Assembly (NCBI RefSeq): GCF_000271485.2
Contig: NZ_AKVN02000001.1
Coordinates: 1,306,001 to 1,370,000, forward strand
Source of the DNA: Pelosinus fermentans DSM 17108
Lineage (GTDB): Bacteria > Bacillota > Negativicutes > DSM-13327
Length of the DNA: 64,000 bases
Direction of reading: 5' to 3'
In this document: positions 44,287 through 52,163 of the stretch, piece after piece
Position numbering within the stretch: the stretch's first letter is position 1
Layout: each line of letters opens with the position of its first letter
Notes under the pieces: generated by a model
What the model saw: only the letters and a program-made list of their open reading frames with translations
The model's database searches: none
Told to the model about the DNA's origin: nothing
Translations under genes and position numbers: made by a program

Positions 44287-44583
44287 ATGGGAGAAACCAA
44301 AATTAACGCACTTATTATTAAAAGCACTGATAGTGTTGCTGTCGTTATTGAACCACTACAAGCGGGTACGATAGCTACGTACAAAGTAAAGGGGGAGGAG
44401 TTTAATATTCTCGTAAAGGAAAACATCCCGATTTATCATAAAATTGCTGTATTTGATATTGAAAAAGGGCAGGGATTATATAAATATGGTGAAAATATTG
44501 GATGTGCTTCACGTGCAATTCAAGCAGGTCAGCATGTTCATATACACAACTTAGAAAGTATGCGAGAAACGATAAAAAGATAG
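44287..44583 (+). CDS. UxaA-family dehydratase, small (SAF-domain) subunit
   Basis: 98 residues, a SAF domain like the N terminus of altronate or galactarate dehydratase: INALIIKSTDSVAVVIEPLQ, ENIPIYHKIAVFDIEKGQGL, then YKYGENIGCASRAIQAGQHV with HIHNLES. In enzymes such as E. coli UxaA this is fused to the catalytic part; here it is a separate gene, 17 bases before the large subunit. It should help the iron-dependent dehydration of a sugar acid. Confidence 0.88.
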   Translation: MGETKINALIIKSTDSVAVVIEPLQAGTIATYKVKGEEFNILVKENIPIYHKIAVFDIEKGQGLYKYGENIGCASRAIQAGQHVHIHNLESMRETIKR

Positions 44584-44600
44584 AAAGGAATTAAAGAAGA

Positions 44601-45761
44601 ATGAATTTCTGGGGATACAAAAGACCTGATGAAAAAGTAGGTGTTAGAAATCACGTGCTGATACTGCCGACTTGTGCTTGTTCCAGCGAGACTTGTAGAA
44701 TGGTTGCGATGCAGGTAAAAGGCACAATCAACATTAGCAATCAAAATGGCTGTGCTCAAGTTGAAGATGATTTAGCAATAACGAAACAAGTCTTAGCAGG
44801 GCTTGCTGCAAATCCCAATGTATATGGAACTGTACTTATTGGACTTGGATGCGAAAATGCCCAGGCAAAGGACATGGGAAAACTCATTCGTTCAAAAACG
44901 AATAAACCTCTTAAAACATTAATCATACAAGAAGAGGGAGGAACTATATCTACGATCAGAAAGGCAGTGGAATATGCACAGCAGATGGTGGAAGCTGCAT
45001 CAGCATTAAAAAAAGAACAGTTTCCTATTGCTGAGCTTATCGTGGGGACCAATTGTGGCGGATCGGATCCGACATCTGGTTTGGCAGCTAATCCTGTAGT
45101 GGGGAATCTTAGCGATCAATTGGTTGATTTAGGCTCCACTTCGATTTTATGTGAAACCACGGAATTTATTGGGGCGGAACATATTTTGGCAAAGCAAGCT
45201 GACACGCCTCAAATTGCTCAGCAGATTTATGATATTATTAAACGCTATGAAGATCATTTAGCCAATGTGGGGCAAAGCTTACGCAATGGGAATCCATCAC
45301 CTGGAAATAAAGAAGGTGGTATCACAACATTAGAAGAAAAATCATTAGGGTGCATTCATAAAGGGGGGCATAGACCTATTGTAGAGGTTTTGGACTACGC
45401 CCAATGCCCCACGAAAAAGGGCTTAGTGATTATGGATACCCCAGGGTACGATATTGCATCTGTAACGGGAGTTGCTGCGGGAGGAGCCCTGGTTATGGTC
45501 TTCACTACCGGCAGAGGGACGCCAACAGGAAATCCTATTATTCCAGTGATAAAAATCACAGCAAATCAATCCACATATGAAAAGATGAAAGATAATATGG
45601 ATTTTGATGCCAGCCCTGTTATTCGCAGTGAAAAATCAATTGAAGAAATGGGAGCAGAGCTTCTTAAAGAAGTCCTTGCTGTTGCTAATGGAAAGGTTGT
45701 TAAAGCAGAAGTATTAGGCTTTAATGAAATTGCTATTAGCAGGCTGTGCAACTATGTGTAA
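44601..45761 (+). CDS. UxaA-family dehydratase, large catalytic subunit
   Basis: 386 residues covering the D-galactarate dehydratase/altronate hydrolase C-terminal domain: GYKRPDEKVGVRNHVLILPT, GLGCENAQAK, VGTNCGGSDPTSGLAANPVV, and the C-terminal GGALVMVFTTGRGTPTGNPI. Conserved cysteines in PTCACSSETC and TNCGGSD may bind iron. It dehydrates altronate, galactarate or a related acid to a 2-keto-3-deoxy acid. The exact substrate is uncertain. It forms an operon with the SAF subunit, an MFS transporter and a LarA homologue. Confidence 0.88.
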   Translation: MNFWGYKRPDEKVGVRNHVLILPTCACSSETCRMVAMQVKGTINISNQNGCAQVEDDLAITKQVLAGLAANPNVYGTVLIGLGCENAQAKDMGKLIRSKTNKPLKTLIIQEEGGTISTIRKAVEYAQQMVEAASALKKEQFPIAELIVGTNCGGSDPTSGLAANPVVGNLSDQLVDLGSTSILCETTEFIGAEHILAKQADTPQIAQQIYDIIKRYEDHLANVGQSLRNGNPSPGNKEGGITTLEEKSLGCIHKGGHRPIVEVLDYAQCPTKKGLVIMDTPGYDIASVTGVAAGGALVMVFTTGRGTPTGNPIIPVIKITANQSTYEKMKDNMDFDASPVIRSEKSIEEMGAELLKEVLAVANGKVVKAEVLGFNEIAISRLCNYV

Positions 45762-45811
45762 GCATTAATAAAAGAAGACCTAGTCAGTAAATTTATTCAA
45801 TATACAGAATT

Positions 45812-45840
45812 CTAAAACAATTAGAGCGGCAATTGTTTAG
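45812..45840 (+). promoter_or_regulatory. Hairpin before the MFS gene
   Basis: CTAAAACAATT and AATTGTTTAG pair with one bulged A, 30 bases before the GTG start. It may balance expression within the operon. Confidence 0.35.
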
Positions 45841-45870
45841 GATAATGGTATAGAAAAAGGAGGAAGAAAA

Positions 45871-47166
45871 GTGAACAAACACGTTTCAGAAAAAAGAACA
45901 AATGTCCGGTGGGTGATAGCTATATTTATGTGGGCGGCAATTGCCATTAATTATTTAGATCGTACAGTTATGTCTGCAGCAGCACCCAGTATGATGAAAG
46001 ACTTAAATATTGGCCCAACTCAAATGGGAATTGTAATGTCTTCCTTTTTTTGGAGTTATGCCTTTTTTCAAATTCCTTCTGGTTGGCTGGCAGATCGTAT
46101 TGGACAGCGGGTATGTTTAGCTGGATCCGTTGTATGGTGGTCTTTGGCTACGGCTGTAACGGCTCTGGCTAAAAGTGCAAATGGCTTAATTGGTGCTCGT
46201 ATCTTTATGGGTATTGGTGAAGCTGGTGCGTATCCATGTAATGCTGGGGTAACAGCCAAGTGGTTTCCAGATAAAGAGCGTGGGCGAGTAACCGCTATAT
46301 TCGATAGCGGTACTAAATTTGGTACCGCTTTCACGATGCCGTTAGTAGCTTGGATGGTAGCGGTATATGGTTGGCAATTACCTTTTGTAGTATGCGGCGC
46401 TGTTGGATTAATTTGGGCGGTATTATGGATGGCCTATTATAAAGATCCTGAACAACACAAATATGTAAATCAAGCTGAGTTGAAATATATTCGTGACGGT
46501 CAAGCAAAAAAAGAAGGTATTGATAATATTCAACCAATGAAATGGTATGAACTTCTCAAATATCGTAACGTTCTTGCAATGTGTTTAGGTTTTTTCTTAT
46601 TCAATTATGCTATTTATTTCTTCATTACCTGGTTTCCTACCTACTTGGTTAAAGATCGGGGCATGCAGCTTATGACTATGGGATGGTTTGCCATGTTGCC
46701 ACCTTTATGCGGTATTATAGCCCAGTGGACTGGTGGTATCTTGACTGACTATATGTATACGAAGACAGGATCACTAACAAAAGCGCGGAAGATTAATATG
46801 GTTGGAGGCATGCTTCTGGCTACATCAATCGCTTTCGCTGGCTTTGCAGAATCCAATACAGTAGCAATAGTACTACTTTGTGTATCTTATGGAGGTCTTG
46901 CTTTTGCAGCTAGTGCGATTTGGTGTTTGCCAGGCGATGTTGCTCCTCGTAACATGACCTCAGTGTTGGGTGGTATTCAGAACGCAGCTTCCAATTGTGG
47001 TGGTATTCTCGGTCCCATTGTAACGGGATATATAATCGCAACAACAGGTTCTTTTGTTACGGCTCTTATCATTTCAGGTATTTGTTGTCTACTGGGTGCA
47101 CTTGTATATTTATTGATGCTCAAAGATATTAAACCAATTGATGTTCCTGGAGCGTCTATGAGATAG
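45871..47166 (+). CDS. MFS transporter, anion:cation symporter (hexuronate/sugar-acid) type
   Basis: 431 residues from a GTG start (AAGGAGG before it), with twelve predicted membrane helices. Family signatures: INYLDRTVMSAAAPSMMKDL in helix 1, SYAFFQIPSGWLADRIGQRV with the DRxGQR loop, GIGEAGAYPCNAGVTAKWFP. This is the ACS group with GudP, ExuT and GarP, which import glucarate, galactarate or hexuronates with protons. Its position between a UxaA-type dehydratase and a LarA homologue points to a sugar-acid substrate. Confidence 0.9.
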   Translation: MNKHVSEKRTNVRWVIAIFMWAAIAINYLDRTVMSAAAPSMMKDLNIGPTQMGIVMSSFFWSYAFFQIPSGWLADRIGQRVCLAGSVVWWSLATAVTALAKSANGLIGARIFMGIGEAGAYPCNAGVTAKWFPDKERGRVTAIFDSGTKFGTAFTMPLVAWMVAVYGWQLPFVVCGAVGLIWAVLWMAYYKDPEQHKYVNQAELKYIRDGQAKKEGIDNIQPMKWYELLKYRNVLAMCLGFFLFNYAIYFFITWFPTYLVKDRGMQLMTMGWFAMLPPLCGIIAQWTGGILTDYMYTKTGSLTKARKINMVGGMLLATSIAFAGFAESNTVAIVLLCVSYGGLAFAASAIWCLPGDVAPRNMTSVLGGIQNAASNCGGILGPIVTGYIIATTGSFVTALIISGICCLLGALVYLLMLKDIKPIDVPGASMR

Positions 47167-47202
47167 TTTTAAAAATACAATTCGGCGAAAGGAGAGAGTA
47201 AG

Positions 47203-48480
47203 TTGGATATTATCCAAGAGCTGCTACAAGAGATTCCTTTACCCCGTATGGTGAAAATACGTCAAGAATTTATTGCTGCTGAAGTGGTTGACGTGGCAGG
47301 TTCTTTGCAGCAGGAACTTGTGGCCTCTAATGTACTCGAGCAAATAAAACCTGGAATGAGCATAGCGATTGCTGTTGGCAGTCGTGGTGTTGCAGAAATT
47401 CCAACACTCACAAGAGTTGTTGTTGAAGAGATAAAAAAACATGGGGGCCGTCCTTTTTTAGTACCATCTATGGGAAGTCATGGTGGCGCTAATGCTGAAG
47501 GGCAAAAGGAAGTTCTAGAAAATCTGGGTATTACTGAAACCGTAGTAGGATGCCCAATTCGATCTTCGATGGAAGTTGTGGAAATTGGCTGCTTAGAAAA
47601 TGGCTTACCTGTATATATAGACAAATTTGCTTCTCAAGCAGATGGAATTGTCGTAATTAATCGTATAAAGCCCCATACTGCTTTTCGTGGAAATAATGAA
47701 AGCGGAATATGTAAAATGATTACGATAGGTCTTGGTAAACAAAAAGGCGCGGAATCTTGTCATGCCTATAGTTTTAAATACATGGCAGAAAATATTTTGG
47801 AAATGGCCCAAATTGCTTTATGTAGGATGCCCATTTTATTTGCAGTAGGTACTGTGGAAAATGCCTATGATAAAGTTGCTAAAATTGTCGTGGCTCCTAA
47901 AGATGAAATTATTGAAATCGATCGCCAGCTTTTAATTGAAGCTAAAGCCAATATGCCGCGAATTTATTTTGATCAAATTGACGTTCTTATTATTGATCGA
48001 ATCGGTAAAGATATATCTGGTGACGGTATGGACCCTAATATTACTGGACGCTATCCTACTCCTTATGCCAGTGGAGGTCCTAATGTCTCTAAAATGGTAG
48101 TATTGGATCTGACAGAACGCACTCATGGAAATGCAAATGGCATGGGGACGGCTGATTTTACTACTCAAAAATTAGTGGATAAAGTGAATTTTAAAATGAC
48201 ATATGCCAATGGACTGACTTCGACAGTGGTTGGTCCGACACATATGCCAATGGTGCTGGATACGGATCGTGATGCAATTCGCGCTGCAATAAAAACATGT
48301 AATGCTCTTGATTTATCAAAAGCTAGGGTTGTAAGAATTAAAGATACATTACATTTAGGAGAAATATGGATATCAGAAGAACTCATGGAGGAAGCTGAGA
48401 AGAATTCTTCTATTACTATTTTGAGTGAGCTGCAGGAAATGTCTTTTAATAGTGCTGGAAAGCTCAAGGATTTAGAGTGA
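47203..48480 (+). CDS. LarA-family nickel-pincer racemase/epimerase homologue
   Basis: 425 residues from a TTG start. Expected catalytic and cofactor positions are present: H93 in MGSHGGANAEGQ, H158 in NRIKPHTAFRG, K171 in GICKMITIGLGK and H187 in SCHAYS. The K171-H187 spacing of 16 equals K184-H200 of L. plantarum LarA, where the Lys carries the nickel-pincer nucleotide. Homologues racemise or epimerise 2-hydroxy acids, including sugar acids. In this operon an aldonate or aldarate C2-epimerase role is plausible (inference). The larBCE cofactor genes are not in the window. Confidence 0.82.
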   Translation: MDIIQELLQEIPLPRMVKIRQEFIAAEVVDVAGSLQQELVASNVLEQIKPGMSIAIAVGSRGVAEIPTLTRVVVEEIKKHGGRPFLVPSMGSHGGANAEGQKEVLENLGITETVVGCPIRSSMEVVEIGCLENGLPVYIDKFASQADGIVVINRIKPHTAFRGNNESGICKMITIGLGKQKGAESCHAYSFKYMAENILEMAQIALCRMPILFAVGTVENAYDKVAKIVVAPKDEIIEIDRQLLIEAKANMPRIYFDQIDVLIIDRIGKDISGDGMDPNITGRYPTPYASGGPNVSKMVVLDLTERTHGNANGMGTADFTTQKLVDKVNFKMTYANGLTSTVVGPTHMPMVLDTDRDAIRAAIKTCNALDLSKARVVRIKDTLHLGEIWISEELMEEAEKNSSITILSELQEMSFNSAGKLKDLE

Positions 48481-48497
48481 AATATTGGCAGCTCTTT

Positions 48498-48550
48498 AGT
48501 CAGACAGCTTTGAAAATGATTTTAAAATTGTTTTCAAAGGCTGCCTGGCT
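48498..48550 (+). terminator. Long imperfect hairpin after the LarA homologue
   Basis: AGTCAGACAGC/GCTGCCTGGCT with inner TTTGAAAA/TTTTCAAA. No T run follows. It probably marks the 3-prime end of the sigma-54 operon. Confidence 0.5.
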
Positions 48551-48569
48551 ATATAACCTGTATTTGACA

Positions 48570-48585
48570 TGGAGCCACTGTTGCT
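48570..48585 (+). promoter_or_regulatory. Sigma-54 promoter of the symporter-hutP operon
   Basis: TGGAGCCACTGTTGCT has GG (48571-48572) and GC (48583-48584) 12 apart and a TTGCT -12 box. The -24 box is less perfect than the two other sigma-54 sites in the window. The predicted start is near 48595. Confidence 0.65.
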
Positions 48586-48600
48586 TATATAATCATTATG

Positions 48601-48699
48601 TAGAATAGTAGTACTAAAAATCTGTAAGATGATGTTGTAGGATGGCAGAATGGTGAATGAAACGATGTGCACTCCTAGTGGGAGTGTTTTTTGTTTTTT
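48601..48699 (+). promoter_or_regulatory. Putative HutP-responsive attenuation leader
   Basis: The transcript would begin with clustered UAG triplets at 48601, 48606, 48609 and 48638 plus AAG/CAG at 48626 and 48646. Bacillus HutP binds clustered NAG triplets. An intrinsic terminator follows: CACTCC (48670-48675)/GGAGTG (48681-48686) with the tail TTTTTTGTTTTTT; its loop contains another UAG. A hutP-family gene is the second gene of the operon. That the leader is HutP-controlled is inference. Confidence 0.55.
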
Positions 48700-48722
48700 G
48701 CCGAATTTTGCATATGAATTGT

Positions 48723-48746
48723 AGGAAGGTAGGAAGGTAGGAAGGT
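48723..48746 (+). repeat. Three perfect tandem copies of an 8-base Shine-Dalgarno unit
   Basis: AGGAAGGT is repeated three times without a break, ending four bases before the ATG at 48751. Every unit contains an SD-like AGGAAGG. Copy number change would shift the SD layout and could tune translation. Confidence 0.9.
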
Positions 48747-48750
48747 AAAG

Positions 48751-50157
48751 ATGAATATTCAATTGGTTATCATTATTACTTATATTTTTGTTTTATTTGG
48801 TATTAGTATTTATGTAAAACGGAGGACTGAAAGTAGTACAGGTTTTCTGTTTGCTGGGCGAAAGCTTACTACTTTGCTGGTTGCGACAAATATCGCGGGT
48901 ACAGCGATTGGTGCTGCTTCGACAATTGGTGTTGCAGAAAATGCATATCAGTTTGGCATCGCTGCTGGATGGTATAATGTCGCTTGGGCTGCAGGAGCCG
49001 TATTGATGGCAATGGTAGCAGCTGAAAAATACAGAGAAATGGATTGTACTACGATTCCGGAATTATTTGAACGCTATTATGATAAAAAAGGGCGAGCAAT
49101 CAGTGTTTTGGGGATGATTACGATCCAACTGGTAATCACCTCATTACAGTACATTGCTGGCGGAGCGATTTTATCTTCTCTTCTGCCTGGTATATTTTCT
49201 TTTCAAGGTGGCATGATAACCAGTGCCATAGTCTTTATTGGAACGACTCTAATCGGTGGATTATGGTCGTCAGGCTTGTCGAATATTTTAAGTGTAACTT
49301 TGATTTATATTGGTGTGCTGATCAGTACAGTGACGACTGTTTCCAATCAAGGCGGTTTGAGCAGTATGGCTGCTGCTTTGCCTTCTAATATTGACTGGTT
49401 CAGCCCTCTTGGAGGCTTGGGGCTGGCTACTATTATTGGCTGGTTTGCCGTCATGATGACGCAGACGATTACTGCTCAGGGACCAGTACAGGTTGCTTGT
49501 TCAGCCGTTGATGGCAAGGCTGCGAAGAGAGGATTTTTATGGGGAGCTCTTTTGATGTTCCCAGTTGGCTTCTCCTGCGCTATTATGGGAATGGCTGCTA
49601 GAGTTGCCCATCCAGGTATGAACGCTACATTGGCTCTTCCCCAGATGATTATGGGGCTGGACCCTATCGTGTCTGGTTTGACACTGGCGGCACTTTGGGC
49701 AGCAGATGTTGCTACTGCTTGTCATATTTTGCTTGCAGCAGGAACATTATTTTCTCAGGATATTTACAAACGTTTTATCAATCCTAATGTGAGTGACAAG
49801 AAATATACGATTGTGAATCGTTATTCCATTCTAGGATTGGGGATTCTTACCTTATGGTTTGCATTTAATGCTGTAGGTATTGTTAAGACGATGCTGATTG
49901 GTCTAAGTCTGACTACCGCTTTTACATTGGTGTTTTTGTTTACCATGTTTGCACCGAGTCTTTGCCGTCGTAATTCAGCATTTTATACTACGCTGGCAGG
50001 TATGATCGCATTGTTTGCTTGGCAGATGTTCCCGGCAGTTCAAATTTTTGCACATCCCATTTATATGGAATGGCTGGTTTGTCTGATTACGTTCTTTATC
50101 GTAGCTGCAGTTGATAAAGAAAAAATTAAAGTTGTTGAAAAGAAGGCGGTTGCTTAA
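48751..50157 (+). CDS. Sodium:solute symporter (SSS family)
   Basis: 468 residues with about 13 membrane segments. It begins MNIQLVIIITYIFVLFGISI and has the family start STGFLFAGRKLTTLLVATNI with AGTAIGAASTIGVAENAYQF (sodium-site helix 1) and GGLWSSGLSN. Other SSS features are ALWAADVATACHILLAAGTL and FSQDIYKRF. Substrates range over sugars, amino acids, pantothenate and organic acids and cannot be told here. It is preceded by a sigma-54 promoter, a UAG-rich leader with a terminator, and a triple SD repeat, and is followed by a hutP-family gene whose GTG begins just after the stop. Confidence 0.9.
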   Translation: MNIQLVIIITYIFVLFGISIYVKRRTESSTGFLFAGRKLTTLLVATNIAGTAIGAASTIGVAENAYQFGIAAGWYNVAWAAGAVLMAMVAAEKYREMDCTTIPELFERYYDKKGRAISVLGMITIQLVITSLQYIAGGAILSSLLPGIFSFQGGMITSAIVFIGTTLIGGLWSSGLSNILSVTLIYIGVLISTVTTVSNQGGLSSMAAALPSNIDWFSPLGGLGLATIIGWFAVMMTQTITAQGPVQVACSAVDGKAAKRGFLWGALLMFPVGFSCAIMGMAARVAHPGMNATLALPQMIMGLDPIVSGLTLAALWAADVATACHILLAAGTLFSQDIYKRFINPNVSDKKYTIVNRYSILGLGILTLWFAFNAVGIVKTMLIGLSLTTAFTLVFLFTMFAPSLCRRNSAFYTTLAGMIALFAWQMFPAVQIFAHPIYMEWLVCLITFFIVAAVDKEKIKVVEKKAVA

Positions 50158-50158
50158 A

Positions 50159-50584
50159 GTGGAAATTACGAGTATTGATGTGGGAAGAGCGGCGATGGCT
50201 ATGGCAATTAGTGAAGATCGACAAGATGAACAAGAAATTCGTCAGCGCCTAAATGCTCGTGGTATCTCTTCTGTCGCTGTTGATTTTGGCGGCGAATATT
50301 TACTATCTGTCAAGAAAATTATTGAACGTGCAGTGGTAGCAGCCCAGCGCCAGAAGTTGGTGAGTGCCAATCATGTAGGTGAAGGTGCGGTGGCTGGTGC
50401 GACTCATGCGGCTCTGGAGCAAATTACGTCGAAAGCCGCTGGACTGAATGTGGGCGGAAAAATCGGAATTGCCCGTTATGGAGAACATATTTGCGTAGCA
50501 ATTTACTTTGGTGTAGGTGTATTGAATCTTAATGAAGTAGCGGTAGGATTGGCCCATCGTTCTTTGCCATTAGGAGAAGCATAA
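50159..50584 (+). CDS. HutP-family RNA-binding antiterminator
   Basis: 141 residues from GTG 50159, 1 base past the symporter stop (AGAAGG about 12 bases before). The chain matches the HutP family of Clostridia and Negativicutes: SVAVDFGGEYLLSVKKIIER, then EGAVAGATHAALEQI, GLNVGGKIGIARYGEHICVA and GVGLNLNEVA-like GVLNLNEVAVGLAHRSL. In Bacillus, HutP with histidine and Mg2+ binds UAG-rich mRNA and prevents termination in the hut operon. Here the target may be the leader of its own operon. The ligand is not known. Confidence 0.8.
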   Translation: MEITSIDVGRAAMAMAISEDRQDEQEIRQRLNARGISSVAVDFGGEYLLSVKKIIERAVVAAQRQKLVSANHVGEGAVAGATHAALEQITSKAAGLNVGGKIGIARYGEHICVAIYFGVGVLNLNEVAVGLAHRSLPLGEA

Positions 50585-50742
50585 AAAAATAATATTGTGT
50601 TTTTTACAAAATTTACGAAATGTTTACAAGACAGTGTTAAGAATACGTGGTACTATGATAGTGGACAATCTATTATCAGGTTTGTTAAAAAAATGAACTT
50701 TACTTAGTCCTAAAAGATGGATAGAAAAAAGGAGTGTGTATT

Positions 50743-50988
50743 ATGTGTGGTTGTGAAGAAAAAGATCCTGAATTAACGGATGAGATTCCAGTGTTGTTTA
50801 CGGACGATATCGAAATTCTCGAAGACCGTATAGCGGATGTTATTATTGCTATGGGGCTGCCGGAAGAGCAGACTGGGGCAGTGCTAAGACTAATGAGTGA
50901 CGCGTTAGAAGAACATCATTCCAATATTCTTGACACCTTTGAATACATTATAGCAGACGAAGATGATGAGGAAGAAATCAGCGAATAA
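50743..50988 (+). CDS. Small acidic protein of unknown function
   Basis: 81 residues, start ATG 50743 with AAAGGAG (50729-50735); a GTG at 50734 is inside that site. The N terminus MCGCEEKD has two cysteines separated by one residue. The middle is helical (IEILEDRIADVIIAMGLPEE) and the tail very acidic (ADEDDEEEISE). A strong terminator follows, supporting a real single-gene unit. I recognise no family. Confidence 0.7.
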   Translation: MCGCEEKDPELTDEIPVLFTDDIEILEDRIADVIIAMGLPEEQTGAVLRLMSDALEEHHSNILDTFEYIIADEDDEEEISE

Positions 50989-51016
50989 TCTCGTTGGTTA
51001 ACCGCATCGTTACGAA

Positions 51017-51059
51017 GACCCTCTATAACCACAATGTGGTTATAGAGGGTCTTTTTTTT
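51017..51059 (+). terminator. Strong terminator after the small acidic protein gene
   Basis: A 16-base perfect stem GACCCTCTATAACCAC/GTGGTTATAGAGGGTC with a 3-base loop and eight T. Confidence 0.95.
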
Positions 51060-51069
51060 GTATATTCTA

Positions 51070-51099
51070 TCCTCTCTGTGTCCTCTGCGCCTCTGCATT
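51070..51099 (+). repeat. Solo half of the dispersed palindromic repeat, GCAGAG type
   Basis: TCCTCTCTGTGTCCTCTGCG followed by CCTCTGCATT matches the right arm of 9355-9432. The left arm is absent. Confidence 0.65.
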
Positions 51100-51102
51100 T
51101 TC

Positions 51103-51127
51103 TTTTATTCCACTTGATGGAATAAAA
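51103..51127 (+). promoter_or_regulatory. Perfect dyad upstream of kduI, candidate operator
   Basis: TTTTATTCCA (51103-51112) and TGGAATAAAA (51118-51127) are perfect 10-base arms around CTTGA. A looser TGGAAA..TTTCCA (52075-52096) lies before kduD. The IclR-type regulator at 55329 is a likely binder; this is inference. Confidence 0.55.
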
Positions 51128-51229
51128 TTATTATTTATGAGAAAAAAGAAGGAATTATAACCTGATGCACGAATATAATTTGTGTAAAATGAAAAACAAG
51201 TCCATATAGTGAGAAAAGGAGGTTTTTTT

Positions 51230-52057
51230 ATGGATGTCAGACATAACGTTCATCCAGAAGATGCAAAACATTATACGACCCAGGAGCTGCGAAACCGTTT
51301 CTTGATTCAAGAGTTATTTGTGAAAAATGAAGTAAAGATGGTTTACAGTCACATTGACCGGATGATAACTGGTGGTGTGTATCCAGTTGAGCCTGTAGTG
51401 CTTCAAGCAGGAGCCAATATGGGGGTTGATTATTTCCTTGAACGACGGGAAATCGGAATCATAAACGTTGGCAATGCCGGTTCTGTCGTGGTTGATGGCG
51501 TGAAGTATGACCTTAATACTACTGATGGTTTATACATTGGTATGGGTTCCAAAGAAGTTAGCTTCTCTAGTGCAGATGCAAAGCAGCCAGCTAAATTTTA
51601 TTTTAACAGTGCCCCGGCTCATAAGACGTATCCAACTGTAAAAATTGAAAAAAGCAACATTACTCCAAATCATCTAGGTTCCATAAACCAGTCAAATGAA
51701 CGCAATATATATAAATATATTCATCCAGAAGGGGTTAAAAGCTGTCAGGTGGTAATGGGAATGACTGTTCTTGAACCAGGCAACATGTGGAATTCTATGC
51801 CTTGTCATACACACGATCGTCGTATGGAAGTATATTTTTATTTTAATCTTCCAGAAGATGCTATTGTATTTCATTATATGGGTGAGCCAACAGAGACTAG
51901 ACATGTAGTGATAAAAAATGAAGAGGCGATTCTTTCTCCAAGCTGGTCGATTCATTCTGGGGTAGGTACACACTGTTATACATTCATTTGGGGTATGGCA
52001 GGAGAAAATCAAACTTTTGATGATATGGATCATGTTGATATAAAAACATTGAAATGA
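51230..52057 (+). CDS. kduI: 5-dehydro-4-deoxy-D-glucuronate isomerase KduI
   Basis: 275 residues from ATG 51230 (AAAGGAGG before it; a GTG at 51209 lies upstream of that site). MDVRHNVHPEDAKHYTTQEL, RFLIQELFVKNEVKMVYSHI, then the cupin metal site MPCHTHDRRMEVYFYF are KduI hallmarks; E. coli KduI has 278 residues. It converts 5-keto-4-deoxyuronate from pectin or other polyuronides to 2,5-diketo-3-deoxygluconate for KduD. First gene of the kdu-kdg cluster. Confidence 0.96.
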   Translation: MDVRHNVHPEDAKHYTTQELRNRFLIQELFVKNEVKMVYSHIDRMITGGVYPVEPVVLQAGANMGVDYFLERREIGIINVGNAGSVVVDGVKYDLNTTDGLYIGMGSKEVSFSSADAKQPAKFYFNSAPAHKTYPTVKIEKSNITPNHLGSINQSNERNIYKYIHPEGVKSCQVVMGMTVLEPGNMWNSMPCHTHDRRMEVYFYFNLPEDAIVFHYMGEPTETRHVVIKNEEAILSPSWSIHSGVGTHCYTFIWGMAGENQTFDDMDHVDIKTLK

Positions 52058-52163
52058 TGCTAGTCATTTCAAGCGTTGGAAAGACTCAACATTTCCATTG
52101 TTTTAGGTGATGCAATGTATTACCGGTAAGATGACAAATAAAATATCAAATGGGGGTTTACAC

